DNA from: Salinispora fenicalii
GTDB lineage: Bacteria; Actinomycetota; Actinomycetes; Mycobacteriales; Micromonosporaceae
DNA: 64,000 bases
NCBI RefSeq assembly: GCF_000514815.1
Contig: NZ_AZWQ01000010.1
Coordinates: 216,660 to 280,659 of the forward strand
Direction: 5' to 3'
The notes beneath the pieces were generated by a model. It was not told where the DNA came from and searched no databases. It saw nothing but the letters and a program-made list of their open reading frames with translations. The translations under genes were made by a program, and so were the position numbers. Numbering within the stretch: position 1 is the first letter of the stretch; every line of letters begins with the position of its first letter. Below, in pieces: positions 34,248 to 42,225 of the stretch.

Positions 34248-34937
34248 TCAGGGCAGGGTGAGGGTGGTCCGTTCGGCGACGGCACGGGCGCCGAGCCGAC
34301 TGGCGTCGGGGTGCGCGACCAGGACCGTGGAGGCGTTCGCGGTCAGCGGGGCCAGGAGCCAGTCGACCGGGTCCGGGTAGCGGTCAACGTCAATCAGGAC
34401 CCGCACACCGGGGGTGAGCCCGAGGTCCGCGGCGCGCGCCGCTGCCCGGGCGGCCAGCTCTGCCTGAGCCGGCCCGCCGGGCGCCGGCGCTCCGAAGTGA
34501 TCGCCGTGCGTCCGTACCTCGGACGCGAAATCGGCGTACCCCGGTGGCACCTCCCGCAGCGGCCGGGCGAACGGGTCCAGCGCGAGCAGGTAGCGGTCCC
34601 CGGCGCTGGCGCCCTCCGCCTCGGCCAGCCGGCCGGTGGCGACGAAGAGAACGTCCACATCGTCTGGCGGGTCAGCCACCGTGAGGCCAGCCGACCAGCA
34701 TCCGAGCAGTACGGCGGCGGTCTGCCAGTGCGGGGGCAGGAGCACCCCGGCGGTATCGCCGGGCGCGAGGCCCACCCCGTCAACCAGCAGGTTGGCGGTC
34801 TTGGCCACCCAGTTCGCGCAGGTCGCGCCGGAAAGTTCGGTGCGTTCGCCGGTGGCGTCGTCGTACCAGGTGAGCAGCGGTCGGGTCGGGTCGGGCGCGA
34901 TCGCGTCGGCGAGGACCCGGGCAAGGTTGTCGGCCAT
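34248..34937 (-). CDS. TIGR03089 family protein (truncated acyl-CoA-ligase-like)
   Basis: A 229-residue actinobacterial protein that resembles only the N-terminal part of AMP-dependent ligases (LTWYDDATGERTELSGATCANWVAKTANLL at the start) and lacks the P-loop and C-terminal catalytic domain, as expected for TIGR03089. Function unknown; not a truncation, since this short form is the family norm. The ATG at 34937 is eight bases from a TATCGT -10-like box. The same frame remains open far upstream across the divergent glycosyltransferase, but that is composition only. It converges on acetoacetyl-CoA synthetase with an 18-bp gap. Confidence 0.8.
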   Translation of the reverse strand: MADNLARVLADAIAPDPTRPLLTWYDDATGERTELSGATCANWVAKTANLLVDGVGLAPGDTAGVLLPPHWQTAAVLLGCWSAGLTVADPPDDVDVLFVATGRLAEAEGASAGDRYLLALDPFARPLREVPPGYADFASEVRTHGDHFGAPAPGGPAQAELAARAAARAADLGLTPGVRVLIDVDRYPDPVDWLLAPLTANASTVLVAHPDASRLGARAVAERTTLTLP

Positions 34938-34945
34938 CAGCGCGA

Positions 34946-34951
34946 ACGATA
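34946..34951 (-). promoter_or_regulatory. -10 box of a near-leaderless promoter for the TIGR03089 gene
   Basis: TATCGT on the minus strand ends eight bases before the ATG at 34937; no ribosome site is seen between them. Confidence 0.35.
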
Positions 34952-35084
34952 CGCTCCCGCCGCCCAGAGCCGGGACGACGACTTGGCTCGGCGCCGGGTC
35001 GCAGTCACCGCCCGGGCGGGGGTGCGGCGTAGGCTTACGGCGAAAGTGTTGTACCCCACACCCCCGAGTGCAAGGAGTCGCCCC

Positions 35085-36230
35085 TTGACCGCCGGCAGCC
35101 CGCCCCGTGTGCTCATTGACGCCACGAGTGTTCCCGCCGATCGTGGCGGCGTCGGTAGATACGTTGATGGCCTGCTCGGCGCGCTCGGGAAGGTCTGCGG
35201 CACCAGCGTCGACCTGGTCGTGGTAAGCCTTCGGACGGATCTTGAGCGCTATACCCGGATGCTGCCCGGTGCGGAGATCATCCCCGCTCCGGCCGCGGTG
35301 GCGCACCGGCCCGCTCGGCTGGCCTGGGAGCAGACTGGCCTGCCGCTGCTCGCCCAGCAGGTCGGCGCCCACGTGTTGCATTCGCCCTTCTACACCTGCC
35401 CGTTGCGGGCGGGCTGTCCGGTCACCGTGACCGTGCACGACGCCACCTTCTTCACCGAGCCGGAGCACTACGACAAGTCCCGCCGTACCTTCTTCCGCAG
35501 CGCGATCCGGACGTCGCTGCGCCGCGCTGACCGGGTGATCGTGCCCAGCAAAGCCACCCGGGACGAGCTGATTCGGCTGCTGGACGCCGACCCGACCCGG
35601 ATCGATGTCGCGTACCACGGCGTTGATCACGCCGCGTTCCACGCCCCGAGCGACGAGGAGAAGGCCCGGGTCCGGGCCCGGCTGGGGCTCGGCAGCCAGA
35701 GCTACATCGCGTTCCTCGGCGCTAAGGAGCCCCGCAAGAATGTTCCCAACCTGATTCGGGGTTGGGCCCGGGCCGTGGCGGATCGGCACCAGCCGCCAGC
35801 CCTGGTGGTCGCCGGGGGGCAGGGGCACGACGACGAGATCGATCGTGCGGTCGCCGAGGTGCCGTCGCATCTGCGCCTGCTCCGCCCCGGCTACCTGCGC
35901 TACGCCGACCTGCCGGGCTTCCTCGGTGGGGCTTTGGTCTCCGCCTACCCGTCCTATGGCGAGGGGTTCGGCCTGCCGATCCTGGAGGCGATGGCCTGTG
36001 CCGCCCCGGTGCTGACGACGCCCCGGCTCTCCTTGCCCGAGGTGGGCGGCGAGGCGGTCGCGTACACCAGCGAGGCGCCGGATCAGATCGCCGCCGACTT
36101 GGTCGCGTTGCTCGACGACGAGCACCGCCGGCTGGCGCTGGCCCAGGCCGGTTTCGACCGGGCCAAGGAGTTCACCTGGCAATCCAGCGCCGAGGTGCAC
36201 CTCGCAGCTTGGTCGCGGGCCCGGTCGTGA
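35085..36230 (+). CDS. glycosyltransferase, GT4 family
   Basis: GT-B-fold glycosyltransferase, 381 residues, transferring a nucleotide-activated sugar (probably to a lipid or polysaccharide acceptor). The N-terminal domain opens VLIDATSVPADRGGVGRY; the C-terminal donor domain has GAKEPRKNV and the E-x7-E motif in YGEGFGLPILEAMACAAPVLT. The TTG at 35085 is preferred because AAGGAG lies seven bases upstream; other in-frame starts are longer and overlap the divergent gene. It sits 55 bp upstream of manC, so GDP-mannose is a likely donor and the enzyme a candidate mannosyltransferase, but this is inference. Confidence 0.87.
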   Translation: MTAGSPPRVLIDATSVPADRGGVGRYVDGLLGALGKVCGTSVDLVVVSLRTDLERYTRMLPGAEIIPAPAAVAHRPARLAWEQTGLPLLAQQVGAHVLHSPFYTCPLRAGCPVTVTVHDATFFTEPEHYDKSRRTFFRSAIRTSLRRADRVIVPSKATRDELIRLLDADPTRIDVAYHGVDHAAFHAPSDEEKARVRARLGLGSQSYIAFLGAKEPRKNVPNLIRGWARAVADRHQPPALVVAGGQGHDDEIDRAVAEVPSHLRLLRPGYLRYADLPGFLGGALVSAYPSYGEGFGLPILEAMACAAPVLTTPRLSLPEVGGEAVAYTSEAPDQIAADLVALLDDEHRRLALAQAGFDRAKEFTWQSSAEVHLAAWSRARS

Positions 36231-36285
36231 ATGGTGCGGTTGTTCGGCTGACCCTGCGGCCTCAGTCGATCGGCTCGGGGAGAAT

Positions 36286-37383
36286 GTGCGGGTGATTTAC
36301 GCCGTTATCCCGGCGGGTGGCAGCGGCACCAGGCTGTGGCCGCTGTCCCGCGCCGGGCATCCAAAGTTCCTTCACCCGCTCACCGGGTCCGCTGCGTCGC
36401 TGTTGCAGGCGACCGTGGAGCGGCTCGGTTCGCTGGCGATGCCGGAGCACACCTTCGTGGTCACCGGCACGGCACACGCCACCGCGGTGGCCCGCCAACT
36501 GGCCGGGTTGCCGGAGCAGAACATCCTGGTCGAGCCGTCGCCGCGGGACTCGTGCGCGGCGATCGGACTGGCTGCCGCCGTGATCGCCCGGCAGGAGCCG
36601 ACCGCGGTGATGGGCTCGTTCGCGGCGGACCATCTGATCGGTGACCCGGCCGGCTGGCGAGACACGGTGCGTCAGGCCGCCCGCGGTGCCGAGCAAGGGC
36701 TGTTGATGACGGTGGGGATCACCCCGGCCTGGGCGGAGACCGGCTACGGCTACCTGGAGACCGGCGAGCCGACCGGGGACGGATCGTTGCGGCCGGTGAT
36801 CGAGTTCAAGGAGAAGCCGGACGCCGACGTGGCGGAGGCGTACCTCCGGTCTGGGCGGCACCTCTGGAACGCCAGCATGTTCGTGTGGCGGGTGGATGTC
36901 TTCCTCGCCGAGTTGGCCCGACAGCAGCCGGCGCTGCACGCGGGCGTTCTTGAGATCGCCGCCGCCTGGGGCACCGAAGAACAGGACAAGGTGCTCGGCA
37001 CGGTCTGGCCGGCGCTGCCGAAGATCTCGGTCGACTACGCGGTGATGGAGGGGGCGGCGACCGCGGGGCGGGTGGCGACGGTCCCCGGCGCCTTCGGCTG
37101 GAACGACGTCGGCGATTTCCACACCCTCGGCGAGGTCCTGCCAGCGGACCCGGCCGGCAACATGATCCTGGGCGGGGATGCGAAGCCCAGCGTCCTGCTG
37201 CAGGACAGCACGAACCTGGTGGTTGTCCCGCACTCGGGCCGGCTCGTCACGACGGTCGGAGTGCACGACCTGATCGTGGTCGACACCCCGGACGCGTTGC
37301 TGGTCTGCCCGCGTGACCGCGCCCAGGACGTGAAGCAACTCGTGGACGAGCTCAAGGAACGGGGTGAAGTGGGGCTCGTCTGA
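36286..37383 (+). CDS. manC: mannose-1-phosphate guanylyltransferase
   Basis: Makes GDP-mannose from mannose-1-phosphate and GTP. 365 residues: a nucleotidyltransferase domain only (no fused isomerase). The NTP motif is IPAGGSGTRLWPLSR at 8-22, with the PRDSCAAIGLAA sugar-phosphate loop near 85-96 and VIEFKEKPD near 168. GTG at 36286 (a second GTG at 36292 is also possible). With manA and manB at the other end of the window it completes GDP-mannose synthesis for mannosylated lipids, lipoglycans and proteins. It overlaps the convergent NUDIX gene by 32 bp. Confidence 0.92.
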   Translation: MRVIYAVIPAGGSGTRLWPLSRAGHPKFLHPLTGSAASLLQATVERLGSLAMPEHTFVVTGTAHATAVARQLAGLPEQNILVEPSPRDSCAAIGLAAAVIARQEPTAVMGSFAADHLIGDPAGWRDTVRQAARGAEQGLLMTVGITPAWAETGYGYLETGEPTGDGSLRPVIEFKEKPDADVAEAYLRSGRHLWNASMFVWRVDVFLAELARQQPALHAGVLEIAAAWGTEEQDKVLGTVWPALPKISVDYAVMEGAATAGRVATVPGAFGWNDVGDFHTLGEVLPADPAGNMILGGDAKPSVLLQDSTNLVVVPHSGRLVTTVGVHDLIVVDTPDALLVCPRDRAQDVKQLVDELKERGEVGLV

Positions 37384-37951
37384 GCGCCGCCAGAGCGGGC
37401 GTGATCAGCTGGGTGGTCCCGCCGGCCAACGGAGTCGGAAGCTGGCTCGGTGGGAACCAGCCCAGCTTCTCCGACTCCTCGCTGACCTGGACCTGTGCGC
37501 CGGGCGGGGCGAGGACAGCGAAGCGTACGTCGTGGTGAAATGAGCCGCCCTGGCAGGTGACTGGGTGAATGTCCACGTCGATCGGCACCGGATCGATCCG
37601 CAGGCCGGTCACGCCGGACTCCTCGGTCGCCTCCCGCAGCGCCGCCGCGACTAGCGTCGAATCGACGGGCTCGCAGTGCCCGCCGAGCTGCACCCACTGG
37701 CGGAACTTGCCGTGCAGGCAGAGCAGCACCCGGGAACCGGTGGCGTCGAACACCAGCGCGCTGGCGGTGACGTGGCCGGCCCGGTGCGTCCGGCTCATCG
37801 CTTCCGGCCCGGCAGCGAGGAGGTCCAGCGTCCGGTCCCGGGCTTCGGCGGCGGCCACCGAGGTGGGTGTCCAGCCGCGCAGCACGGCGAGAGCGTCGGC
37901 GTGCAGGGCGGGACTGGGCGGCGAGTCGACCTGGAGATCGGGCGTTGACAA
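37352..37951 (-). CDS. NUDIX hydrolase
   Basis: Hydrolase of nucleoside-diphosphate-linked substrates, 199 residues. The NUDIX box is visible as GGHCEP...LREATEESG (about residues 90-113) in the GGHxEP subgroup, where the spacing between the first glycine and the REATEESG core differs slightly from the textbook motif. Start uncertain: the TTG at 37951 has GGAGGG just upstream and is used; a TTG at 37966 is also in frame. It is divergent from the next gene by 63 bp. The substrate is unknown; proximity to manC might suggest a nucleotide-sugar role. Confidence 0.8.
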   Translation of the reverse strand: MSTPDLQVDSPPSPALHADALAVLRGWTPTSVAAAEARDRTLDLLAAGPEAMSRTHRAGHVTASALVFDATGSRVLLCLHGKFRQWVQLGGHCEPVDSTLVAAALREATEESGVTGLRIDPVPIDVDIHPVTCQGGSFHHDVRFAVLAPPGAQVQVSEESEKLGWFPPSQLPTPLAGGTTQLITPALAALRRAPLHPVP

Positions 37952-38002
37952 GGGCCCTCCTAACAAACGGGTGCGCCCGCAACCCTACGTGTGCGGTGTT
38001 CG

Positions 38003-38008
38003 TAGGCT
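38003..38008 (+). promoter_or_regulatory. -10 box of a leaderless promoter
   Basis: TAGGCT ends six bases before the GTG at 38015, with no Shine-Dalgarno sequence. Confidence 0.5.
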
Positions 38009-38014
38009 TGGCTG

Positions 38015-39049
38015 GTGACTTTGCGACTCCTGGAATTCGTGGTGGGCGACAACGAGGCCAGTGATCTGCTCCCGGTGCGTTCGCCGGCGCTGCTGCGCGC
38101 CCACGGTGCCCGGCGTGGGTTCTGGACGGTGCTCGACGAGGGCCCGGTCGAGCAGTGCCTCGCACTGCTCCTGGAGCTTGCCGACGGCACCTGGACGGCC
38201 CTGCATGTAAGCGCCGACGCCGGAGCCGAGAACGGCCGTACCGAGGACGGTGAGGCGTTGGCCCACCACGACGGCTGGGTGTATGTCTTCGGGTCGCACT
38301 TCGGGTCGAAGGCCGGCCCGCTGCGTCCGCGGCGGGCGTTTGTGGCCCGGTTCCGCGAGCGGGACGCGGCCCGTGGTCCGCTGCCGGTGCAGGTGGTACG
38401 CAACCGGTTCCGGCTCCACCGCGCGGTGAATGACGCCCTACTCAAGGCCCCGTTCACGCCGCTGCCGCCCGGAGATCAGGTTCGCTCCCGGTTCATCGGC
38501 GCCACCGTGGCGCGGGGGACCGCCCGGTCCAAGGGCTGGGTCGAGCGGTTGGCCGCCGACGACCTGCCGCTGAATGTGGAGGGGGTCGCCTTTACCCCGG
38601 CCGGCACGGCGCTGCTCGGGCTTCGGTTCCCGGTCACCGCCGAGGGTGACCCGATTCTGGTCGAGTTGGCCGGCGTGCCCCAGATGTTCGAGCCCAGTCC
38701 GACCTGGCCGGAGGCGCTGGGCGCGTACGTGCTGACCGGGGTGACCCCACCCGGCGCGTTGTCCGGTTTTCGGGCGGTCGTGCCCGCCGCGGACGGCGGC
38801 TACGCGGCGGTGATCGGTTCGATCGACGCGCTCGGGAAGGGCTCGGTGCTGCTGGCCGACCACCCGGCAGGTGGGGAGGTGACCTCCCGGCACGTCCGCT
38901 TCCGACTCCCGGACCAGGGACACCGGATCGCCGGTGAACTGGTCGCCGACCTCGCGCCGTTCCACCACGTCGAAGGGCTTGCCGAGCTCGACGGGAGCCG
39001 GTTCTACGTCACCGACGAGGACCACCGGGTCGCGCTCTGGGTGGGTTGA
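38015..39049 (+). CDS. hypothetical protein, probably beta-rich
   Basis: I do not recognise this 344-residue soluble protein. It lacks a signal peptide and membrane helices. Its composition (repeated short beta-like segments such as GVAFTPAGTALLGLRFPV and GSRFYVTDEDHRVALWVG) suggests a beta-propeller or similar repeat fold. No catalytic motif is evident. The GTG start at 38015 follows a -10 box by six bases. It lies between the NUDIX gene and the F420 genes and converges on fbiB across a perfect terminator; context gives no function. Confidence 0.75.
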   Translation: MTLRLLEFVVGDNEASDLLPVRSPALLRAHGARRGFWTVLDEGPVEQCLALLLELADGTWTALHVSADAGAENGRTEDGEALAHHDGWVYVFGSHFGSKAGPLRPRRAFVARFRERDAARGPLPVQVVRNRFRLHRAVNDALLKAPFTPLPPGDQVRSRFIGATVARGTARSKGWVERLAADDLPLNVEGVAFTPAGTALLGLRFPVTAEGDPILVELAGVPQMFEPSPTWPEALGAYVLTGVTPPGALSGFRAVVPAADGGYAAVIGSIDALGKGSVLLADHPAGGEVTSRHVRFRLPDQGHRIAGELVADLAPFHHVEGLAELDGSRFYVTDEDHRVALWVG

Positions 39050-39057
39050 CCCTGGCT

Positions 39058-39085
39058 CGGTCGCGGGGCAGCCGCCCCGCGACCG
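39058..39085. terminator. perfect bidirectional terminator before fbiB stop
   Basis: CGGTCGCGGGGC (39058-39069), loop AGCC, GCCCCGCGACCG (39074-39085): a perfect 12-bp stem between convergent stops at 39049 and 39102. Confidence 0.8.
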
Positions 39086-39101
39086 GTGCCACCGCCACCC
39101 C

Positions 39102-40190
39102 CTAGAGCGCCAGGGCCGCGGTGGCGGAGGTGCCGGGCGGGGGCGGCAGCAGGGTTGAGGGCAGGCCCTCGGCGGCTAGGGCGGCGCGCAGGCGGTGTAC
39201 GTCGGCGCCGAACCGGACCAGCCCGAACGGGTCCACCGGGGTCGGTGGGGCGGCGAGTAGCAGGGTGTTCGCCGCGGCTGGCCAGCCCGGTACCGCGCCG
39301 GCTAACTGGTCGTAGGTGGCCCGGTCGGTGACGTGGGTGAAGACTGTGCCGGGGGCTACCGTCGCACCCACGACGGCGATCGCCCGGTCGATCACCCCCG
39401 GGTCGGGCGCCGTCGCGCCGGTGCCGTTCGGCAGGGCGGCGGCCTCGGCCAGCCCGGCCGCCCGCGCCTCGGCGGTGCCGAGTGAGAACAGGTCCAACGA
39501 CGAGTCCCGGATCAGGACCCTGGCCCCGAGTTCGTCGTCGGCCGGCGGGGCGGCCGGGTAGCCGCGTATGACCGCGACCGGCACCTGGTCACATTTGCCC
39601 TTGACCAGTTCGCCGGCGCCGGCCAGTTCGTCAACCACCGCCATCTGGGTGAGTTCCAACTCGTTGCCGTACGGGTCGACCTCACCCCGGTGGTCGTGGA
39701 CGGCGTTGAGGCCGGCGACGCCGAGTGCGACATCGGTGAGCCCGTTGCGCCACGGTCGCCCCATGGTGTCGCTGATGATGACCGGCAGATCCAGGCCGTA
39801 CCGCTGTCGTAGCGCGGTGCGCAACGCCCGGGCGGAGGCGTCTGGGTCAACTGGGAGCAGCACCAGTCGGGTCTTGTCGACGTTGGAGGCGTCGATTCCC
39901 GCGGCGGCCATCACGAAACCGTGGTGGGTCTGGACGATCCGGGTTGCGCCGCGGGCGGCGACCACCCGCGCGGTCTCCGTCGCCAGCACCTCTGCGCGGG
40001 CCGCGAGCCGCTCCGGTCCGTCGGCCGGGACGTCTACCAGCCGTCCCTCCGCCTTCGAGACAACTTTGCTCGTCACCACCAGGATGTCACCGTCGCACAG
40101 CCATGGCGCCGCGGCGACAATCATGGCGGCTAGGTCGTCGCCTTCGGACACGTGGCCGATGCCGTGCACCGGCATGATCTCCAGGTTCAC
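39102..40190 (-). CDS. fbiB: coenzyme F420-0:L-glutamate ligase with shortened C-terminal domain
   Basis: Adds glutamates to F420-0 using GTP. 362 residues: the CofE ligase domain (about 1-245) is intact, with HGIGHV, VVTSKVVSKAEGR, ISDTMGRPWRNG and VDPYGNELE segments. Mycobacterial FbiB (448 residues, from memory) also has an FMN-binding nitroreductase-like domain that reduces dehydro-F420-0. Here only about 115 residues remain, without the RRSVRRF-type FMN motif. The GTG at 40190 overlaps the fbiA stop (GTGA), so the pair is coupled. An in-frame ATG near 40400 lies within fbiA and has no homology. Alternative label: cofE. Confidence 0.88.
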   Translation of the reverse strand: MNLEIMPVHGIGHVSEGDDLAAMIVAAAPWLCDGDILVVTSKVVSKAEGRLVDVPADGPERLAARAEVLATETARVVAARGATRIVQTHHGFVMAAAGIDASNVDKTRLVLLPVDPDASARALRTALRQRYGLDLPVIISDTMGRPWRNGLTDVALGVAGLNAVHDHRGEVDPYGNELELTQMAVVDELAGAGELVKGKCDQVPVAVIRGYPAAPPADDELGARVLIRDSSLDLFSLGTAEARAAGLAEAAALPNGTGATAPDPGVIDRAIAVVGATVAPGTVFTHVTDRATYDQLAGAVPGWPAAANTLLLAAPPTPVDPFGLVRFGADVHRLRAALAAEGLPSTLLPPPPGTSATAALAL

Positions 40191-41134
40191 ATCAACCCCA
40201 CCGCGGCCCGGACCATCGCTGTGGTCGCCGCTTCGTCCGTCATCCGCAACGGCGCCGCGTGGACCGTCACCTCCGGTACCACGGTCGCCGCATCCTCCTC
40301 GGCCACCAGCCAGCCGTCGAGCAGGCCGCCACTGCTCCGTCCACCATAGAGACCGCCCACTCCGGCAGCGCTGCATTCGATGCCGAGTACGGCCAGGCAC
40401 CGGTCGGCCATCCCGCGTACCGGCGCGGTGCCGATGATCGGGGACACTCCGATCACCGGGGCGGGACCCGTCGCGACCGCGTCCCGCATCCCGGGCACGG
40501 CCAGGATCGGGGCGATGCTCACCACCGGATTACTCGGTGCGATCAGCACCAGGTCCGCCGCGGCGATCGCCTCGGTCACTCCCGGCGCCGGCTTCGCGTC
40601 CTCCGCGCCGACGAAGACGAACCGGTGCGTGGGAAGCTCGGCCCGGTACCGTACCCACCACTCCTGGAAGTGGATCGCCCGCTGGCCGCCGTCGAGGTCA
40701 ACTACCGCGTGGGTCTCCAGGCGGTCATCGGTCGCCGGCAGCAGGCGTACGCCGGGCTCCCAGCGGGTGGCCAGCGCAGCGGTGACCTGGTGCAGTGGGT
40801 AGCCGGCGGTGATCTTGGTGGTGCGGACCAGGTGGGTGGCGAGATCTCGGTCGCCCAGCCCGAACCAGGCCGGCTCTGCCCCGTAGGCGGCCAGCTCCTC
40901 CCGCACCGTCCAACTCTCCGCGACGCGTCCCCAACCACGTTCCGGGTCGGCGCCCCCACCCAGCGTGTACAGGACGCTGTCCAGGTCCGGGCAGACCTTC
41001 AGTCCGTGTAGATACAGGTCGTCGCCCACGTTGACCACGGCGGTCACCTCGGCGCCGATCGCGCGGGCGTAAGCCCGCACCCCGAGCAGGAATCGGGCGC
41101 CGCCGACTCCTCCGGTCAGAACCACGATGCGCAT
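40187..41134 (-). CDS. fbiA: 2-phospho-L-lactate (or phosphoenolpyruvate) transferase of F420 synthesis
   Basis: Transfers the phospho-lactyl or enolpyruvyl group from its guanosine-diphosphate adduct to the deazaflavin Fo, giving (dehydro-)F420-0. 315 residues. The N-terminal Rossmann-like start RIVVLTGGVGGARFLLGV is diagnostic, followed by NVGDDLYLHGLKVCPDLDSVLYTLGG and later IAPSNPVVSIAPIL. The ATG at 41134 (M4 of a slightly longer frame from 41143) is used because a GGCGAGG lies at sensible distance only for it. First gene of the fbiA-fbiB operon; fbiC is divergent 1.1 kb away and the guanylyltransferase FbiD is not in the window. Confidence 0.93.
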   Translation of the reverse strand: MRIVVLTGGVGGARFLLGVRAYARAIGAEVTAVVNVGDDLYLHGLKVCPDLDSVLYTLGGGADPERGWGRVAESWTVREELAAYGAEPAWFGLGDRDLATHLVRTTKITAGYPLHQVTAALATRWEPGVRLLPATDDRLETHAVVDLDGGQRAIHFQEWWVRYRAELPTHRFVFVGAEDAKPAPGVTEAIAAADLVLIAPSNPVVSIAPILAVPGMRDAVATGPAPVIGVSPIIGTAPVRGMADRCLAVLGIECSAAGVGGLYGGRSSGGLLDGWLVAEEDAATVVPEVTVHAAPLRMTDEAATTAMVRAAVGLM

Positions 41135-41233
41135 GTCGTCCATCCTCGCCTACCCGCCGCCTCCGGGCTCTGGGCCACCCGGGAGACTAGGCTCACGTCG
41201 GCAGTTGTCCGATTCCATGCGAAGGGGGATACC

Positions 41234-42133
41234 GTGACCAGCCCCGTCGAACCGACGTCTACTGAGTCGACGCCGGCCCGTCAACTGACCCGGCCGTTGC
41301 GTGAACCGGCGGCGTTCGCGCTTCTCGCCGCGAATGCCCTCCTCCTCTTTGTCGGTCTGCTTCGGCTCCTGACCTCGGGTACCTCTGCCGCCGTGTTTAC
41401 CGGCATCGAGGCGGTCGTCCTACCGCTGCTGGCGGTCCTGCTCGCCACCCACCTGCACCCGGTGCTTCCCCGGGCGAAGCTGATCACTCAGGTGGCGTTG
41501 GGTCAGTACACCTTCAGCGCGTTCTTCGGCGCGTTGACTCTCTTGATCTGGTCCGTTGACCGGCTGGTCTCCGCTGAGCTGCTCGAGGCTTTCCTCGGGT
41601 TCCTGAGCCAGCTGGCCGGGCTGGGGCTGCTGCTGCTGGCCGGGTTCCCGGTGTATCGGATCTGGCGCCGGCTCTACTACGTGCCGAAGCCCAAACCCCA
41701 GCCCGGGGTCTACGGTGCTCCCCAGCCGGGCTGGCCGGCTCCGCCCCCCGGTGGGCAGCCGGGCGGCCAGCCCGGTTGGCCTGCCCCCGGGTCCGGCGGT
41801 TGGCCTGGCCCTAACCAGGGTGCTGGTTGGCCCGACCCCAGCCAGGGTGCTGGTTGGCCCGGCTCCAGCCAGGGTGCTGGTTGGCCCGTTCCGCCTCAGC
41901 CTGGTGCCGTCTATGGCCAGTCCGCTGAGCCACCCGCCGGGGCGTCCCCGTCGTCCTCCCCGCCGGCCCCGCCGTCTCCGCCGTCTCCGCTGTCCCCGCC
42001 GGCCACGCCGTTCGGGCAGCCGCCCTCGGCTGAGCCGACCCAGGCGATTCCCCGCCAGTCGGTTGAGCCCCCGGCGCCGTCGCACGACGAGGACCGCACC
42101 CGGCGCATCAACCCGTCCGACAGCCCCGACTGA
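41234..42133 (+). CDS. membrane protein with proline/glycine-rich repeat tail
   Basis: 299 residues of unknown function. Four hydrophobic helices between about 27 and 140 are followed by a cytoplasmic-type tail rich in Pro, Gly, Gln and Trp, with repeats of QGAGWP, and a Ser/Pro stretch ending in an acidic [10 protein letters not shown]. The tail DNA contains a 27-bp tandem repeat. GTG at 41234 follows GAAGGGGG. Similar tails occur in actinobacterial membrane proteins that bind partners through disordered regions. It is divergent from fbiA but no link to F420 is evident. Confidence 0.75.
   Translation: MTSPVEPTSTESTPARQLTRPLREPAAFALLAANALLLFVGLLRLLTSGTSAAVFTGIEAVVLPLLAVLLATHLHPVLPRAKLITQVALGQYTFSAFFGALTLLIWSVDRLVSAELLEAFLGFLSQLAGLGLLLLAGFPVYRIWRRLYYVPKPKPQPGVYGAPQPGWPAPPPGGQPGGQPGWPAPGSGGWPGPNQGAGWPDPSQGAGWPGSSQGAGWPVPPQPGAVYGQSAEPPAGASPSSSPPAPPSPPSPLSPPATPFGQPPSAEPTQAIPRQSVEPPAPSHDEDRTRRINPSDSPD
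41816..41887 (+). repeat. 27-bp coding tandem repeat
   Basis: Copies of CAGGGTGCTGGTTGGCCC begin at 41816, 41843 and 41870, giving nine-residue repeats of the QGAGWPDPS type in the membrane-protein tail. Copy number may vary between strains. Confidence 0.85.
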
Positions 42134-42213
42134 CCACGTCCGTCTCCGGCCCGCCCGATGGCCCAGCCCACGAAGTGATCAAGCCGGCAGGGCGCGGAGG
42201 CGGGTGGAGCGCC

Positions 42214-42219
42214 TACGCT
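42214..42219 (+). promoter_or_regulatory. -10 box of a leaderless promoter for fbiC
   Basis: TACGCT ends six bases before the fbiC ATG at 42226; there is no Shine-Dalgarno sequence. Confidence 0.5.
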
Positions 42220-42225
42220 GAGCGG

